64,000 bases of DNA from Gammaproteobacteria bacterium (lineage in GTDB: Bacteria; Pseudomonadota; Gammaproteobacteria; S012-40). Shown in pieces: positions 44,932-53,678 of this stretch (its first letter is position 1; every line of letters starts with the position of its first letter). A program made the translations under genes and the position numbers. The stretch lies in contig JAOUMY010000007.1 in the NCBI GenBank assembly GCA_029881255.1, forward strand, positions 1-64,000. Direction: 5' to 3'. The notes under the pieces were generated by a model that worked only from the letters and a program-made list of their open reading frames with translations, ran no database searches and was not told where the DNA came from.

Positions 44932-45768
44932 ATGATTCGTATCATATCTATCTTATTGTTTTTATTTGGGGCTTTTCCTGCATTTGCCTACCACCCCGAG
45001 GACGGTATCGACCTCAATGCGGTGGTGACCAACTTCGACTTTGCTGAGTACGACGATATGCGTGCCGACAAGGACAAGCGCAAGGTGGTTACGGAAAAGG
45101 GCTGGATCTATGGTGGTGATCTTGAATTCAAGACCACCTTCAACCGTATTTATGTCCAGGCCAATGCTGGCCTGCACCAGGGCAATGTTGCCTATGATGG
45201 TGAGGCGCAGGGCTCCGGCGCAAAGCATAAAACCAGAACCCTGGAGACTATAGCTGACTATTCCTTCGGAATAGGGCGGGCCTACGAGACCTGGCGTCGA
45301 CATGATTATTCCTTTATCTATGCGGGAGTCGGTTTTCACCAGTGGGTGAGAGATATTGAAAGCAAGGACGAAGTTCTTGGTTTGTACGAACTCTATCGTT
45401 GGTGGTATGCACACGTCGGTGCGAGAGGGTATCTCTTCCGCATGGGGCCAGTGCATGTGTTTGGAGAGATCTCAATATTGCGCACACTCGTGCCGGAAAT
45501 GACGATTAGCTTTCGGCAAGATAACGTGGATAACGTCAAGCTCAACCTGGGCGAACACTACAGCGCTAAATTTACTCTGCCTATACGTATTCTGTTAGGA
45601 CGTCATTTTCAGATGAACCTGGAACCCTTCTGGGAAGCCTGGGATCTCGGGCGCAGCGGCCATATGGATCTGACGACTCAAGGCGTTGTAGTGGGTGGTG
45701 TGCATGAGCCCCGTTCCACTTCACGCATGTGGGGCATGAATATCGGCTTTTCCATGCGCTTTGACTAG
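44932..45768 (+). CDS. Predicted outer-membrane beta-barrel protein
   Basis: This 278-aa protein has a signal peptide cut after 'FPAFA', then alternating amphipathic strands rich in Tyr/Trp ending in 'MNIGFSMRFD' with a terminal aromatic, the usual end of a barrel. No known family recognised. It may pair with the preceding lipoprotein, as no terminator is seen between them. It converges on cnoX. Confidence 0.75.
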   Translation: MIRIISILLFLFGAFPAFAYHPEDGIDLNAVVTNFDFAEYDDMRADKDKRKVVTEKGWIYGGDLEFKTTFNRIYVQANAGLHQGNVAYDGEAQGSGAKHKTRTLETIADYSFGIGRAYETWRRHDYSFIYAGVGFHQWVRDIESKDEVLGLYELYRWWYAHVGARGYLFRMGPVHVFGEISILRTLVPEMTISFRQDNVDNVKLNLGEHYSAKFTLPIRILLGRHFQMNLEPFWEAWDLGRSGHMDLTTQGVVVGGVHEPRSTSRMWGMNIGFSMRFD

Positions 45769-45794
45769 GTGTTTTCGGGTATTGCGTTATTCCT

Positions 45795-46658
45795 TTAGAG
45801 AATCGCGCTTGCCATCTTTGAACGAAAACTGTTTACCAGCGGTCCAGAGCTTCCGAGCATGGTGAAGATCGCCAACATCGCCTTACGCGGCAATCCGTCC
45901 TGATAATTCTTATCGGTTTTCAGCAATTGTAAAAATAACTCAAGCGCCTTTTCGTAATCCTGTTGAGTCACGTAATATGCACCCAGCTGGTGTAGCGCCT
46001 GACAATCTTTCGGATTTTCGCTCAGCGCTTGTTGAAGCTGTTCGACATCGGTAATTGCGGCCGCAACTGGCACGAATAACAAACGGGCGCGTACACTTTG
46101 CACCTCGTCATCATTCTCGTGGGCGAGGGGGATTTTAGTCAACAATGCTTCTGCTTGTTCACTCTCACCGGCAACGAGATGTAATTCAATCATGCCGAGA
46201 ATCAGATTCAGTCGATCCGGGTCCATATTGTAGGCCGCGGTCATCTTGGACTTCGCAATATTGATATCTCCATTTGCCAGTGCAGCAAGTGCATCGTTAT
46301 AGAGAAAATCACTTTCACGCGTCAGGTGTTTTTCGATGAGTTCGCGAATTGATGATTCGGGAATCACGCCGGAAAACTCGTCGACGATGCTGCCCTGTTT
46401 AAAGATCTTTACGCTAGGCAGGCTTCGGATGCCAAATTGGGCGGCAAGGTCACGTTCGACATCGGTGTCTACTTTCACGACGAAAACTTTTCCGCCGTAG
46501 TACTCGGCGAGCTGGTTTAATACTGGCGCCAGCATTTTGCAGGGGTTACACCAGCTCGCCCAGAAATCTACCAACACCGGAACTTGAAACGAACGCTCAA
46601 TGACCTGGGAATGAAAACTGCTGCTGTCGGCATCGATAACATATGACGATTCGCTCAT
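45795..46658 (-). CDS. cnoX: CnoX/YbbN-type thioredoxin with TPR domain
   Basis: This 287-aa cytoplasmic protein has an N-terminal thioredoxin domain ('VLVDFWASWCNPCKML') and a C-terminal TPR region ('CQALHQLGAYYVTQQDYEKALELFLQLL'-like helices). Homologues are chaperedoxins that protect substrates of GroEL and DnaK under oxidative stress. The full WCxxC site is present, unlike E. coli CnoX, so it may also be redox active. It lies 32 bases after the helicase gene on the same strand. Confidence 0.9.
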   Translation of the reverse strand: MSESSYVIDADSSSFHSQVIERSFQVPVLVDFWASWCNPCKMLAPVLNQLAEYYGGKVFVVKVDTDVERDLAAQFGIRSLPSVKIFKQGSIVDEFSGVIPESSIRELIEKHLTRESDFLYNDALAALANGDINIAKSKMTAAYNMDPDRLNLILGMIELHLVAGESEQAEALLTKIPLAHENDDEVQSVRARLLFVPVAAAITDVEQLQQALSENPKDCQALHQLGAYYVTQQDYEKALELFLQLLKTDKNYQDGLPRKAMLAIFTMLGSSGPLVNSFRSKMASAIL

Positions 46659-46690
46659 GGATAATCAACCTCTTGATTGTGTTCTGCTAG

Positions 46691-49600
46691 CTATAGGGCA
46701 AGCTGTTCTTGCAATTGGCATGCAGTGGCTTCACCAATATGCGTAAACAATAATAAACATCGGATCTCTTTTTGCGGCCAGAGGCGCGCAATACCCTCGG
46801 CATAAAGTTTCATTTGCGCGTGATATTCCGTTGCTGTTTTTTTCAGCGCGGTTTTAGTGATTCGGTGAGTTTTGTAATCGAGTAGAGTAATGTAATCGCC
46901 ATGAATAATTAGCCTGTCGATCACACCGGTAACCCAGTGCTCACCGTGTTTGAACTGTATTGGCAGTTCGTTATAGGCCTTGTCATATTTATCCGTATTG
47001 AAATAGTCACTGAATTTCGCGTTTTCAACGACGGCTTGTGCCTCCTCAAGCAAGGAGACCAAGGAATTTCCGTCTACGGGTATACCGGTTTCAGAGCTTA
47101 CCTGTGCCAGGAGTGCTGGCTGCGACATCGACCGATGAGAGCTAAGAAGTTCAATGAAACGATGTATCGCTACACCTCGATTGCGTCCCTGTTCATCGAA
47201 ATATTCCGAATCATGTAAGGCCTGACTGGGGCGGATATCTTTTGAAATGTTGCTGGCGTCAAAAGGCCTCGTTAAAGCGGGATCTACCGGTACGACGGGT
47301 TTGCCTACACTTTCCGTCTTGTTGAGCTGTGTAGGTTTTTGGCCGCTTTCTATACTTGCCAGTTCGCCCAAACGCTCAGTCAGTAATCCATACCAACCGA
47401 GTTGTTTACTGCGGGATGGTCGACAGGCGCTGACGAATAAAAATTGTCTTGCGCGCGTGAGGGCGACATAAAGCAGGTTCATGTCTTCCTGGGTAAATCG
47501 TTGTTCCTCGATTTGCAGCAACATCTGTGTAAGTTCGTCCTGATATTTTTTGCGCGCGACTACCATGAAATGTTTGGGTTTGTCTGACTCTGCCGGCCAA
47601 TTGACGATGGCGCGATAGGGGCGTGCGGCATTGCGTGTATCAGCTGCACCGGCAATAAACACAACGGGTGCTTCGAGTCCTTTGGAGCCGTGTATGGTCA
47701 TTATCCGTACACGGTTTTCAGAACTTCCATTTTCCTCTTTGGAAAGGTGTCCTTCTTCCTTTAACTCTTCCAGTCGTGCGAGAAATCGACCGACAGACGG
47801 ATAACGACCGCTATCGACTTCCAGGGCCAGACTGGTGAACGCATGCAAATTATGCAGGACCTGGTCGCGGGTATGCGATGCGACATTTTGCGCGTATCGC
47901 TGCAATAGATTGCGTTCGAAAAAAATGCGATCGAGCAAATCGTGCGTGGGAAGATAGCTCGCATAGCCACGCCATTTATCTATCTGGATTAACGCTTCAT
48001 CGAGAATTTCTGGTATGTCGCCCTGTTCGCGCATGGCGTGTAATTTGTCATACCAATTGTTACCGTGCGGGTAGCGTGCGATGGAAATTACATCTCCATT
48101 GCTGCAACAGAATATAGGTGAGCGCAATACAGTGGCCAGCGCGAGATCATTGATAGGAGCCTGTAGCGTCTGTAACAAACAGGTTAAATCCTTGATCTCC
48201 TGTGTATCTAATAATTCAACATGGCGGGCACTGTTATACGGAATACCCGCTTCACGCAAGGCCTGTTCATAGGCGTCGGCCTGGGTGCGTGCGCGGATGA
48301 GTATCATGGCGTCACCATACTGGAATGCCCGCGCGGAATGACTATTACCAATAGGTAATTCATCACGATAGAAGGATAGTATCTTCTCAGCGATGATTCT
48401 TCCTTCACGTAAATAACGTGTATCCCTGGCTATGATGCGTGGTTGTAATAGAGGGTTGCGAAATTCCTGTGTTGCGTTTTCGCTTTTTTCGTCAGCTTCA
48501 ACCAGGGGGAGCAACTCGACGCGCCCCCAAAGATCTTCGTTAAATGTAGAATGTTGATGAAAATCGTTTAATAGCATTTGCCCCTGCTGAGGAGTGAAAC
48601 ATTGATTCACCACTTGCATAATGGCTGTAGCAGAGCGACGTGATTTATCCATAGGATAGCGTTGTGCGCGCAGATGCGATTCCAACCACTGTGCCGACTC
48701 TTCCAATAATTTTGGCTCGGCACGACGAAAGGCGTAGATTGATTGTTTATCGTCGCCAACAATGAAGGCGCTGCGCCCATCGTGTTGTGACGCAAGTTCC
48801 TGTAACACAGGCAACACCAGTTGCCATTGAGTGGGATTGGTGTCCTGAAATTCGTCAATCAGGAGATGCTCAATGCGTTGATCCAGCTTGTATTGCACCC
48901 AGGTGGCGTTATTCGCATGGTGTAGTAATTCGTAAGCCTTCCACTCCAGGTCGGCAAAATCGAGACAGCGTTGTTCCCGTTTGAGACGTTGAAAATGGTC
49001 GAGCAATCGTTGTCCCGCGAAATACCACGCCAGACATGTTTTATAGCTTAGGTGCCGATTGATTTGCTCACGTGTCACACTCAAAGAATGGACAAAGGAA
49101 TCATGGATTGCGAGAAATTGCGCCGCACCCGCGGCTGTCATAGCCTTGTCCTGCGCCTTGCTTGGTTTACGTGCGCGAGGCGTGTCGGCTTGAGTAAAGA
49201 ACACTTGCCACAAATAGTTAAATCGTTCTTCGACCTTACGCGACTCGTCTAGTGCGTTAAGCGCGTATGTGAGGGAATCATCGTTGCCCTTGTTGGAGTG
49301 CTTGCGCAGCAGATCACAAAATTGTTGTAATTCGTCCTCTGCCAGACGGGAAAAATACGTTAGTAGTGGATTTTCATCCGGACTAATGCGCAGTTGTTGC
49401 AACAGGTTTTGACGCGCGGTTTCCACAGGCTGGGATACGCCGCTACAAAATGCCCACCAGTCACTTCGATGACTAAGAAAGTTCTGTAGGGCTTCCTGTG
49501 TATTGTTGAGACTATTAAAAGTGTCGAAAAGAATTTCCAGTTGTAGTCCTAGCTCGCCATCGGGATCCAGAGTCGCCTCGGCGTACAAGGCTTCCCAGGC

Positions 49601-50053
49601 GGCTTGAATAAACGGCGCTTCGTTTTCTATCAGATCAAAGGCCGGTGGCACGTCTGCTTCCATCGGAAACCGTCGCAAGATGTCCTGGCAAAAGGCATGA
49701 AAGGTTGTCGCTTTGACCGGGTTTTCCAGTCGCATCAGTCGTTCGTAGAGATTCCGTGCGCGTAAACAGTTTTCATCGTCTGAGGCAACGCCGATATCAC
49801 GGAGTTTTGCTTTTAGCGTCTGCCTATCACATTGCACGAACTCGAATAGCCGTTCGGCGAGACGGGTTTGCATTTCCGTGGCCGCTTTACGGGTAAAGGT
49901 GATCGCCAATATAGCGTCGGGTCGGGCGTCGGCCAATAGCAATCGAATCAGTCGTGTGACCAGCAGATAGGTCTTGCCCACGCCGGCAGAGGCCTTGACG
50001 ACGGCGCTGTGCTCGGGGTTGGCGGCATTTAATGGATTGGGAATTGCTGACAT
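46691..50053 (-). CDS. addA: UvrD-like helicase-nuclease of the AddA/RecB type
   Basis: From the ATG at 50053 the protein is 1120 aa. Helicase motifs: '[11 protein letters not shown]' (Walker A), '[13 protein letters not shown]', '[14 protein letters not shown]', '[16 protein letters not shown]', '[15 protein letters not shown]' and '[13 protein letters not shown]'. A C-terminal RecB-like nuclease follows with '[11 protein letters not shown]' and 'LLDYKTHR'. It should resect double-strand breaks with a second subunit, but no addB or recC is adjacent. It is divergent from queA, which suits the start chosen; a longer ORF to 50137 would overrun the queA start. Confidence 0.88.
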   Translation of the reverse strand: MSAIPNPLNAANPEHSAVVKASAGVGKTYLLVTRLIRLLLADARPDAILAITFTRKAATEMQTRLAERLFEFVQCDRQTLKAKLRDIGVASDDENCLRARNLYERLMRLENPVKATTFHAFCQDILRRFPMEADVPPAFDLIENEAPFIQAAWEALYAEATLDPDGELGLQLEILFDTFNSLNNTQEALQNFLSHRSDWWAFCSGVSQPVETARQNLLQQLRISPDENPLLTYFSRLAEDELQQFCDLLRKHSNKGNDDSLTYALNALDESRKVEERFNYLWQVFFTQADTPRARKPSKAQDKAMTAAGAAQFLAIHDSFVHSLSVTREQINRHLSYKTCLAWYFAGQRLLDHFQRLKREQRCLDFADLEWKAYELLHHANNATWVQYKLDQRIEHLLIDEFQDTNPTQWQLVLPVLQELASQHDGRSAFIVGDDKQSIYAFRRAEPKLLEESAQWLESHLRAQRYPMDKSRRSATAIMQVVNQCFTPQQGQMLLNDFHQHSTFNEDLWGRVELLPLVEADEKSENATQEFRNPLLQPRIIARDTRYLREGRIIAEKILSFYRDELPIGNSHSARAFQYGDAMILIRARTQADAYEQALREAGIPYNSARHVELLDTQEIKDLTCLLQTLQAPINDLALATVLRSPIFCCSNGDVISIARYPHGNNWYDKLHAMREQGDIPEILDEALIQIDKWRGYASYLPTHDLLDRIFFERNLLQRYAQNVASHTRDQVLHNLHAFTSLALEVDSGRYPSVGRFLARLEELKEEGHLSKEENGSSENRVRIMTIHGSKGLEAPVVFIAGAADTRNAARPYRAIVNWPAESDKPKHFMVVARKKYQDELTQMLLQIEEQRFTQEDMNLLYVALTRARQFLFVSACRPSRSKQLGWYGLLTERLGELASIESGQKPTQLNKTESVGKPVVPVDPALTRPFDASNISKDIRPSQALHDSEYFDEQGRNRGVAIHRFIELLSSHRSMSQPALLAQVSSETGIPVDGNSLVSLLEEAQAVVENAKFSDYFNTDKYDKAYNELPIQFKHGEHWVTGVIDRLIIHGDYITLLDYKTHRITKTALKKTATEYHAQMKLYAEGIARLWPQKEIRCLLLFTHIGEATACQLQEQLAL

Positions 50054-50135
50054 AGGGCGTATCTTATCAGACCATCGGTATTCGCGCAGACCTTCAGCTC
50101 TGATGTGCAGAAGGATTCTGGTACAATCGCCGCCC

Positions 50136-51179
50136 ATGAAGCTACAAGATTTTCAATTCGAACTGCCAGATGAATTGATCGCCTCGGTCCCGGCGGCAAA
50201 GCGCAGTGCCAGCCGTATGTTATGCCTGGACCGACAAAACGGCAACATACGCGATGGGGCGTTTACGGACCTAATCGACTTGTTGAACCCGGGAGATCTG
50301 CTGGTATTCAATGATACCCGTGTCATTCCCGCGCGCCTGCTGGGACAAAAAGACACCGGTGGCGCAGTGGAAGTCATGGTCGAGCGCGTCCTGGACGACC
50401 ATACGGTGTTGGCCCATGTTCGTGCGAGTAAATCGCCCAAACCTGGCCGCCGCTTGTTACTCGAAAATCATATCAACGCGGAAGTCATTGCGCGTGAAAA
50501 CGATTTGTTCCAAATTCGATTCGATGGCAATGAATCTGTTTTTGCTCTACTCGAAAAATACGGGCGTATTCCCTTGCCGCCGTATATTGAACGCGACGCT
50601 GTTGAGACCGACAAGGAGCGTTATCAGACAGTTTACGCGCGTGAGCCGGGAGCAGTAGCCGCACCAACGGCCGGACTACATTTTGACGAGACAGTCTTGC
50701 AGAGCCTGGCTGAAAAAGGTATCGATACCGCATTCGTTACACTCCACGTCGGTGCCGGAACGTTTCAACCGATTCGTGTCGATACGATAGAAGATCATCA
50801 CATGCATCACGAACGCATCGAACTTGATCAATTAACAGCGGATAAAATTCAGCATGTCAAAGCACAGGGCGGTCGAGTTGTTGCTGTTGGTACTACCGTA
50901 GTCCGAGTGTTGGAGTCAGTCGCGCGTACAGGTGAACTCAAACCATTTCAAGGCGAAACAGACATCTTTATTTATCCCGGATATCGTTTCCATATTGTCG
51001 ACGCCTTGCTAACCAATTTTCATTTACCGGGTTCGACATTGTTGTTGCTGGTGAGTGCCTTTGCCGGTACTGATTCAATTTTGAAGGCTTATCACCATGC
51101 CATTGAATCACGTTATCGTTTCTTTAGTTATGGCGACGCCATGTTTATCGCAAGCGCAACGAGCGGTGACAAGAAATGA
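50136..51179 (+). CDS. queA: tRNA preQ1(34) S-adenosylmethionine ribosyltransferase-isomerase QueA
   Basis: QueA transfers the ribosyl part of SAM to preQ1 in tRNA to form epoxyqueuosine. From the ATG at 50136 the protein is 347 aa with '[13 protein letters not shown]', '[11 protein letters not shown]', '[13 protein letters not shown]', '[11 protein letters not shown]', '[11 protein letters not shown]' and '[16 protein letters not shown]'. Upstream in-frame codons overlap the divergent addA gene. A TACAAT 8 bases before the ATG may be its -10, giving a very short leader. Confidence 0.97.
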   Translation: MKLQDFQFELPDELIASVPAAKRSASRMLCLDRQNGNIRDGAFTDLIDLLNPGDLLVFNDTRVIPARLLGQKDTGGAVEVMVERVLDDHTVLAHVRASKSPKPGRRLLLENHINAEVIARENDLFQIRFDGNESVFALLEKYGRIPLPPYIERDAVETDKERYQTVYAREPGAVAAPTAGLHFDETVLQSLAEKGIDTAFVTLHVGAGTFQPIRVDTIEDHHMHHERIELDQLTADKIQHVKAQGGRVVAVGTTVVRVLESVARTGELKPFQGETDIFIYPGYRFHIVDALLTNFHLPGSTLLLLVSAFAGTDSILKAYHHAIESRYRFFSYGDAMFIASATSGDKK

Positions 51180-51619
51180 AAACAATCTGCCAGGAATTGG
51201 AACAAACCTTATATCACGAGATACCACTGACGCAGGCTATGGGTATCAAGGCGGTCGCATATGATGGCACTACCCTGGAACTGTCCGCGCCCATAAGCTT
51301 GAACTCAAATCACAAATCGACTTTTTTCGGCGGCAGTCTATATACGGTTGCGGTGACCACCGGTTGGGCGCTCTTGCATTTGAAAACAATAGAGCGTGCA
51401 CTGCAAGGTCATGTCGTCATCCATGAGGCTTCAATAAATTATTCCCTGCCGGTACACAGCGATGTGCGTGGTCGATGTCGTGTTGATGCAAAGGAAATTG
51501 AGAGATTTGAACGGCTTTATCGTCGACGGGGAAAATCGGCGATCACGCTCTCTGTTGAATTAGTTGATAGGGATGAAAAAATTGCGGCGGTGTTTTCCGG
51601 TCGTTACGCCCTGGTATAA
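51176..51619 (+). CDS. YiiD C-terminal-type thioesterase (hotdog fold)
   Basis: This 147-aa single domain resembles the YiiD_C putative thioesterase family: '[16 protein letters not shown]', '[23 protein letters not shown]' and '[11 protein letters not shown]'. The substrate is unknown. It overlaps the queA stop by four bases (ATGA), hence co-translated, though no functional link to queuosine is known. It is convergent with cheD, one base apart. Confidence 0.85.
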   Translation: MKTICQELEQTLYHEIPLTQAMGIKAVAYDGTTLELSAPISLNSNHKSTFFGGSLYTVAVTTGWALLHLKTIERALQGHVVIHEASINYSLPVHSDVRGRCRVDAKEIERFERLYRRRGKSAITLSVELVDRDEKIAAVFSGRYALV

Positions 51620-51620
51620 C

Positions 51621-52142
51621 TCAATCCATGGTCTCGCGTACGGGTGTCTTCTTCAGTGTGGTCTTGCCCGTTTTAAGATCAAGACAAATATGGCGGTAAA
51701 ACGGTCCACTTACATCTTCCTCGACAATTCGAAAACGATGCAAACTCAATAAACGCTTGGTTATCGCAAGATTCTTTGCGCCAATATCAATGTAGCTTTC
51801 CTTGTCTCGGTAATGGAACATCTGTCCACCGCCATACAGGCCAACGGTAAAGTTCTTGGGTTGTAGATCGATTTCTGCAATATATTTGATGAAGGTATTG
51901 ATCGCGCCATCGGCAAATCGTGTATTCATCGGATCGGGCGTATCAATTCGAGTTTCCGGCAGGGCTATGTGGCACATGCCACCAATACCGTGTTCCTTGT
52001 GCCATAAAGTAATGGCGACGCAAGAGCCTAACAGGGTTTTGACTTCCCTGGCCTGATTGCCGAAATAGAGATCTCCGACCATCAGGTAGACAGACTCGCC
52101 TTCTTCTTGGATGTCACTGGAAGCTGCGGTGTTTTGATTCAT
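51621..52142 (-). CDS. cheD: Chemoreceptor glutamine deamidase CheD
   Basis: CheD deamidates receptor glutamines and can bind CheC-type phosphatases. The 173-aa protein has the active-site Cys41 in 'LLGSCVAI' and His58 in 'GGMCHIALP', 17 residues apart as in characterised CheD, plus 'NTRFADGAINTFI' and 'GLYGGGQMF'. No other che gene is adjacent. It may act on the two receptors encoded near 22-31 kb (inference). Confidence 0.93.
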   Translation of the reverse strand: MNQNTAASSDIQEEGESVYLMVGDLYFGNQAREVKTLLGSCVAITLWHKEHGIGGMCHIALPETRIDTPDPMNTRFADGAINTFIKYIAEIDLQPKNFTVGLYGGGQMFHYRDKESYIDIGAKNLAITKRLLSLHRFRIVEEDVSGPFYRHICLDLKTGKTTLKKTPVRETMD

Positions 52143-52213
52143 TCTAGGCTGTATTTGTTAGTGCAAAAAGGTTATCGGACAGGTGCAGAGGAAGGTTGAG
52201 TTATATCTCAGAA

Positions 52214-53092
52214 TTATTCTGGATCCAGCAATTCCTTTAAACGTGAGGAATGTCGACGTTTTTCCAGTTCAACAAGATACCCACTCATGCTGTGCGCGTC
52301 GAGTTTACGCGCTTTGATCAGATCGTCGTAATAGCTGGTCACCCCTCGAAGTACGCTGAGGTCTGCGCCCAAGCGACTATAGCTATTATCTTGTGGGTGT
52401 AGCAGGATTTCGTCGCCGACATGCCAGTAGATATGCCAATCGTGCTCGTGATCGGCAGACAAGGGTGGCACGAGCGGGACAATGTCTTTTTCGCGGGTGT
52501 AGCGCAAGACAGGCAGCGAGGCATATTTAACCGCGGCCGTTCGGTCCATCACCTTGGGTTGACCAAAAGTAATAATGCGTTCCACGCCTAAACCTGCTTT
52601 CTTGAGATGCAGTCCTAAAAGAACCGATACAGCGCCGCCTAGGCTGTGCCCGGCAATAGCAATATTGGCGTCGCGCACCAGCTTGTGAAACAACTCATCG
52701 GCAATGCGTCTGGCGGCCTGATCAAATCCAGCATGAGCGCGGATTTCAAGAACCTCGTCGTCGACGAATGCAAAGCGCGCATCGACAATCGCGTCTTCTA
52801 TGCTATCCGTGCCTCGTATAACAACAATTTGTAGTCCGCTATTTTTATCTCTAGCGAGAAAATACTGTACTCGCTCTGTGACCAGCTTGTTGCTGGTTTC
52901 CAGTGCAAGCCCCAGTTCATAGAGCTTGGTTTCAAGTTCGGGTAGATCGAGATAAGCCGCGTCGGCCAATTGCGCGTAAAAATATCCATCACCGAAGTTG
53001 GGGAAGACATCTTCATTCACCTTAAGTGAAGAACAGCTAAAACTCAGTAGCGCTAGTAAGACGAAGGCCCAGCGCGTAGCAAAATGTGTCAT
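52214..53092 (-). CDS. Class 3 lipase-family lipoprotein
   Basis: This 292-aa protein has a probable lipoprotein signal ('LLALLSFSC') and a lipase_3 alpha/beta-hydrolase domain with nucleophile 'IAGHSLGGAVSVL' and downstream Asp/His candidates ('EKDIVPLVPP', 'HDWHIYWH'). Such enzymes cleave acylglycerols or phospholipids; the location is probably the outer membrane. It begins 12 bases after the zapG stop, so the two may be co-transcribed. Confidence 0.88.
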   Translation of the reverse strand: MTHFATRWAFVLLALLSFSCSSLKVNEDVFPNFGDGYFYAQLADAAYLDLPELETKLYELGLALETSNKLVTERVQYFLARDKNSGLQIVVIRGTDSIEDAIVDARFAFVDDEVLEIRAHAGFDQAARRIADELFHKLVRDANIAIAGHSLGGAVSVLLGLHLKKAGLGVERIITFGQPKVMDRTAAVKYASLPVLRYTREKDIVPLVPPLSADHEHDWHIYWHVGDEILLHPQDNSYSRLGADLSVLRGVTSYYDDLIKARKLDAHSMSGYLVELEKRRHSSRLKELLDPE

Positions 53093-53104
53093 AAATATGC
53101 GTGC

Positions 53105-53548
53105 CTAATGTACTGTTTTAACGTTCTCAACAGGATTTTCCTTGGCAACAACCGATTCAGGGTTGGTTTCCAGGTTTTCCGATTCAGGCGCCTCGATGTG
53201 AACTTCCGTGGGAGTAGAGGATTTCTCCTGTTTGTCCAGTAAATGCGTTTGGCGGATTTCCAGCCGTTCCACTCCCAATTGTTCCGCGCACAAGGAGTTT
53301 GCCCCCTCTGCCAGGTGTTCATGTACGGCACGGTAACTATCCGTCATGTTATTGATCAGGTTGGCAGTCGTCAGAAAATGGTTAGCAACATCTGCCTTGT
53401 ATTTTCCTAACTCGAATTGCGTTCGTTCCAGCTCCTTGGCGAGGTCTTCATTCCTGGATTTATATCCACCGTCCTCTTTTTTTAAGAAGTAGCCGATCAA
53501 TCCTCCTACCACGAGCCCGAATAGCAGAAACATAATCGCTGTCGCCAT
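53105..53548 (-). CDS. zapG: ZapG/YhcB (DUF1043) cell-envelope protein
   Basis: From the ATG at 53548 (AAAGGTGA 6 bases upstream) the 147-aa protein has one N-terminal membrane helix ('MFLLFGLVVGGLIGYFL') and a long cytoplasmic coiled coil with 'ELGKYKADVANHFLTTANL' and 'NNMTDSYRAVHEHLAEGA', the DUF1043 core. YhcB/ZapG connects division and envelope growth in E. coli. The C-terminal 60 residues are acidic and variable. A GTG nine bases earlier is an alternative start. Confidence 0.9.
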   Translation of the reverse strand: MATAIMFLLFGLVVGGLIGYFLKKEDGGYKSRNEDLAKELERTQFELGKYKADVANHFLTTANLINNMTDSYRAVHEHLAEGANSLCAEQLGVERLEIRQTHLLDKQEKSSTPTEVHIEAPESENLETNPESVVAKENPVENVKTVH

Positions 53549-53678
53549 GAGTGTCACCTTTCCCTGAGTTCGCTAGCCTGAACACAGTATAAATAAGGCT
53601 ACATGGAATTAACAGAGGCATAGAGACGATTGGAGGCGACGGAGTAAACGTCTTGGGAGTCGAAAAGAGTTTATCTGC

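Noticed and set aside
46691-50053. Part of an anti-phage defence system
   Set aside because: Motifs and length fit housekeeping AddA-type recombination nucleases, and no defence partner genes are adjacent.
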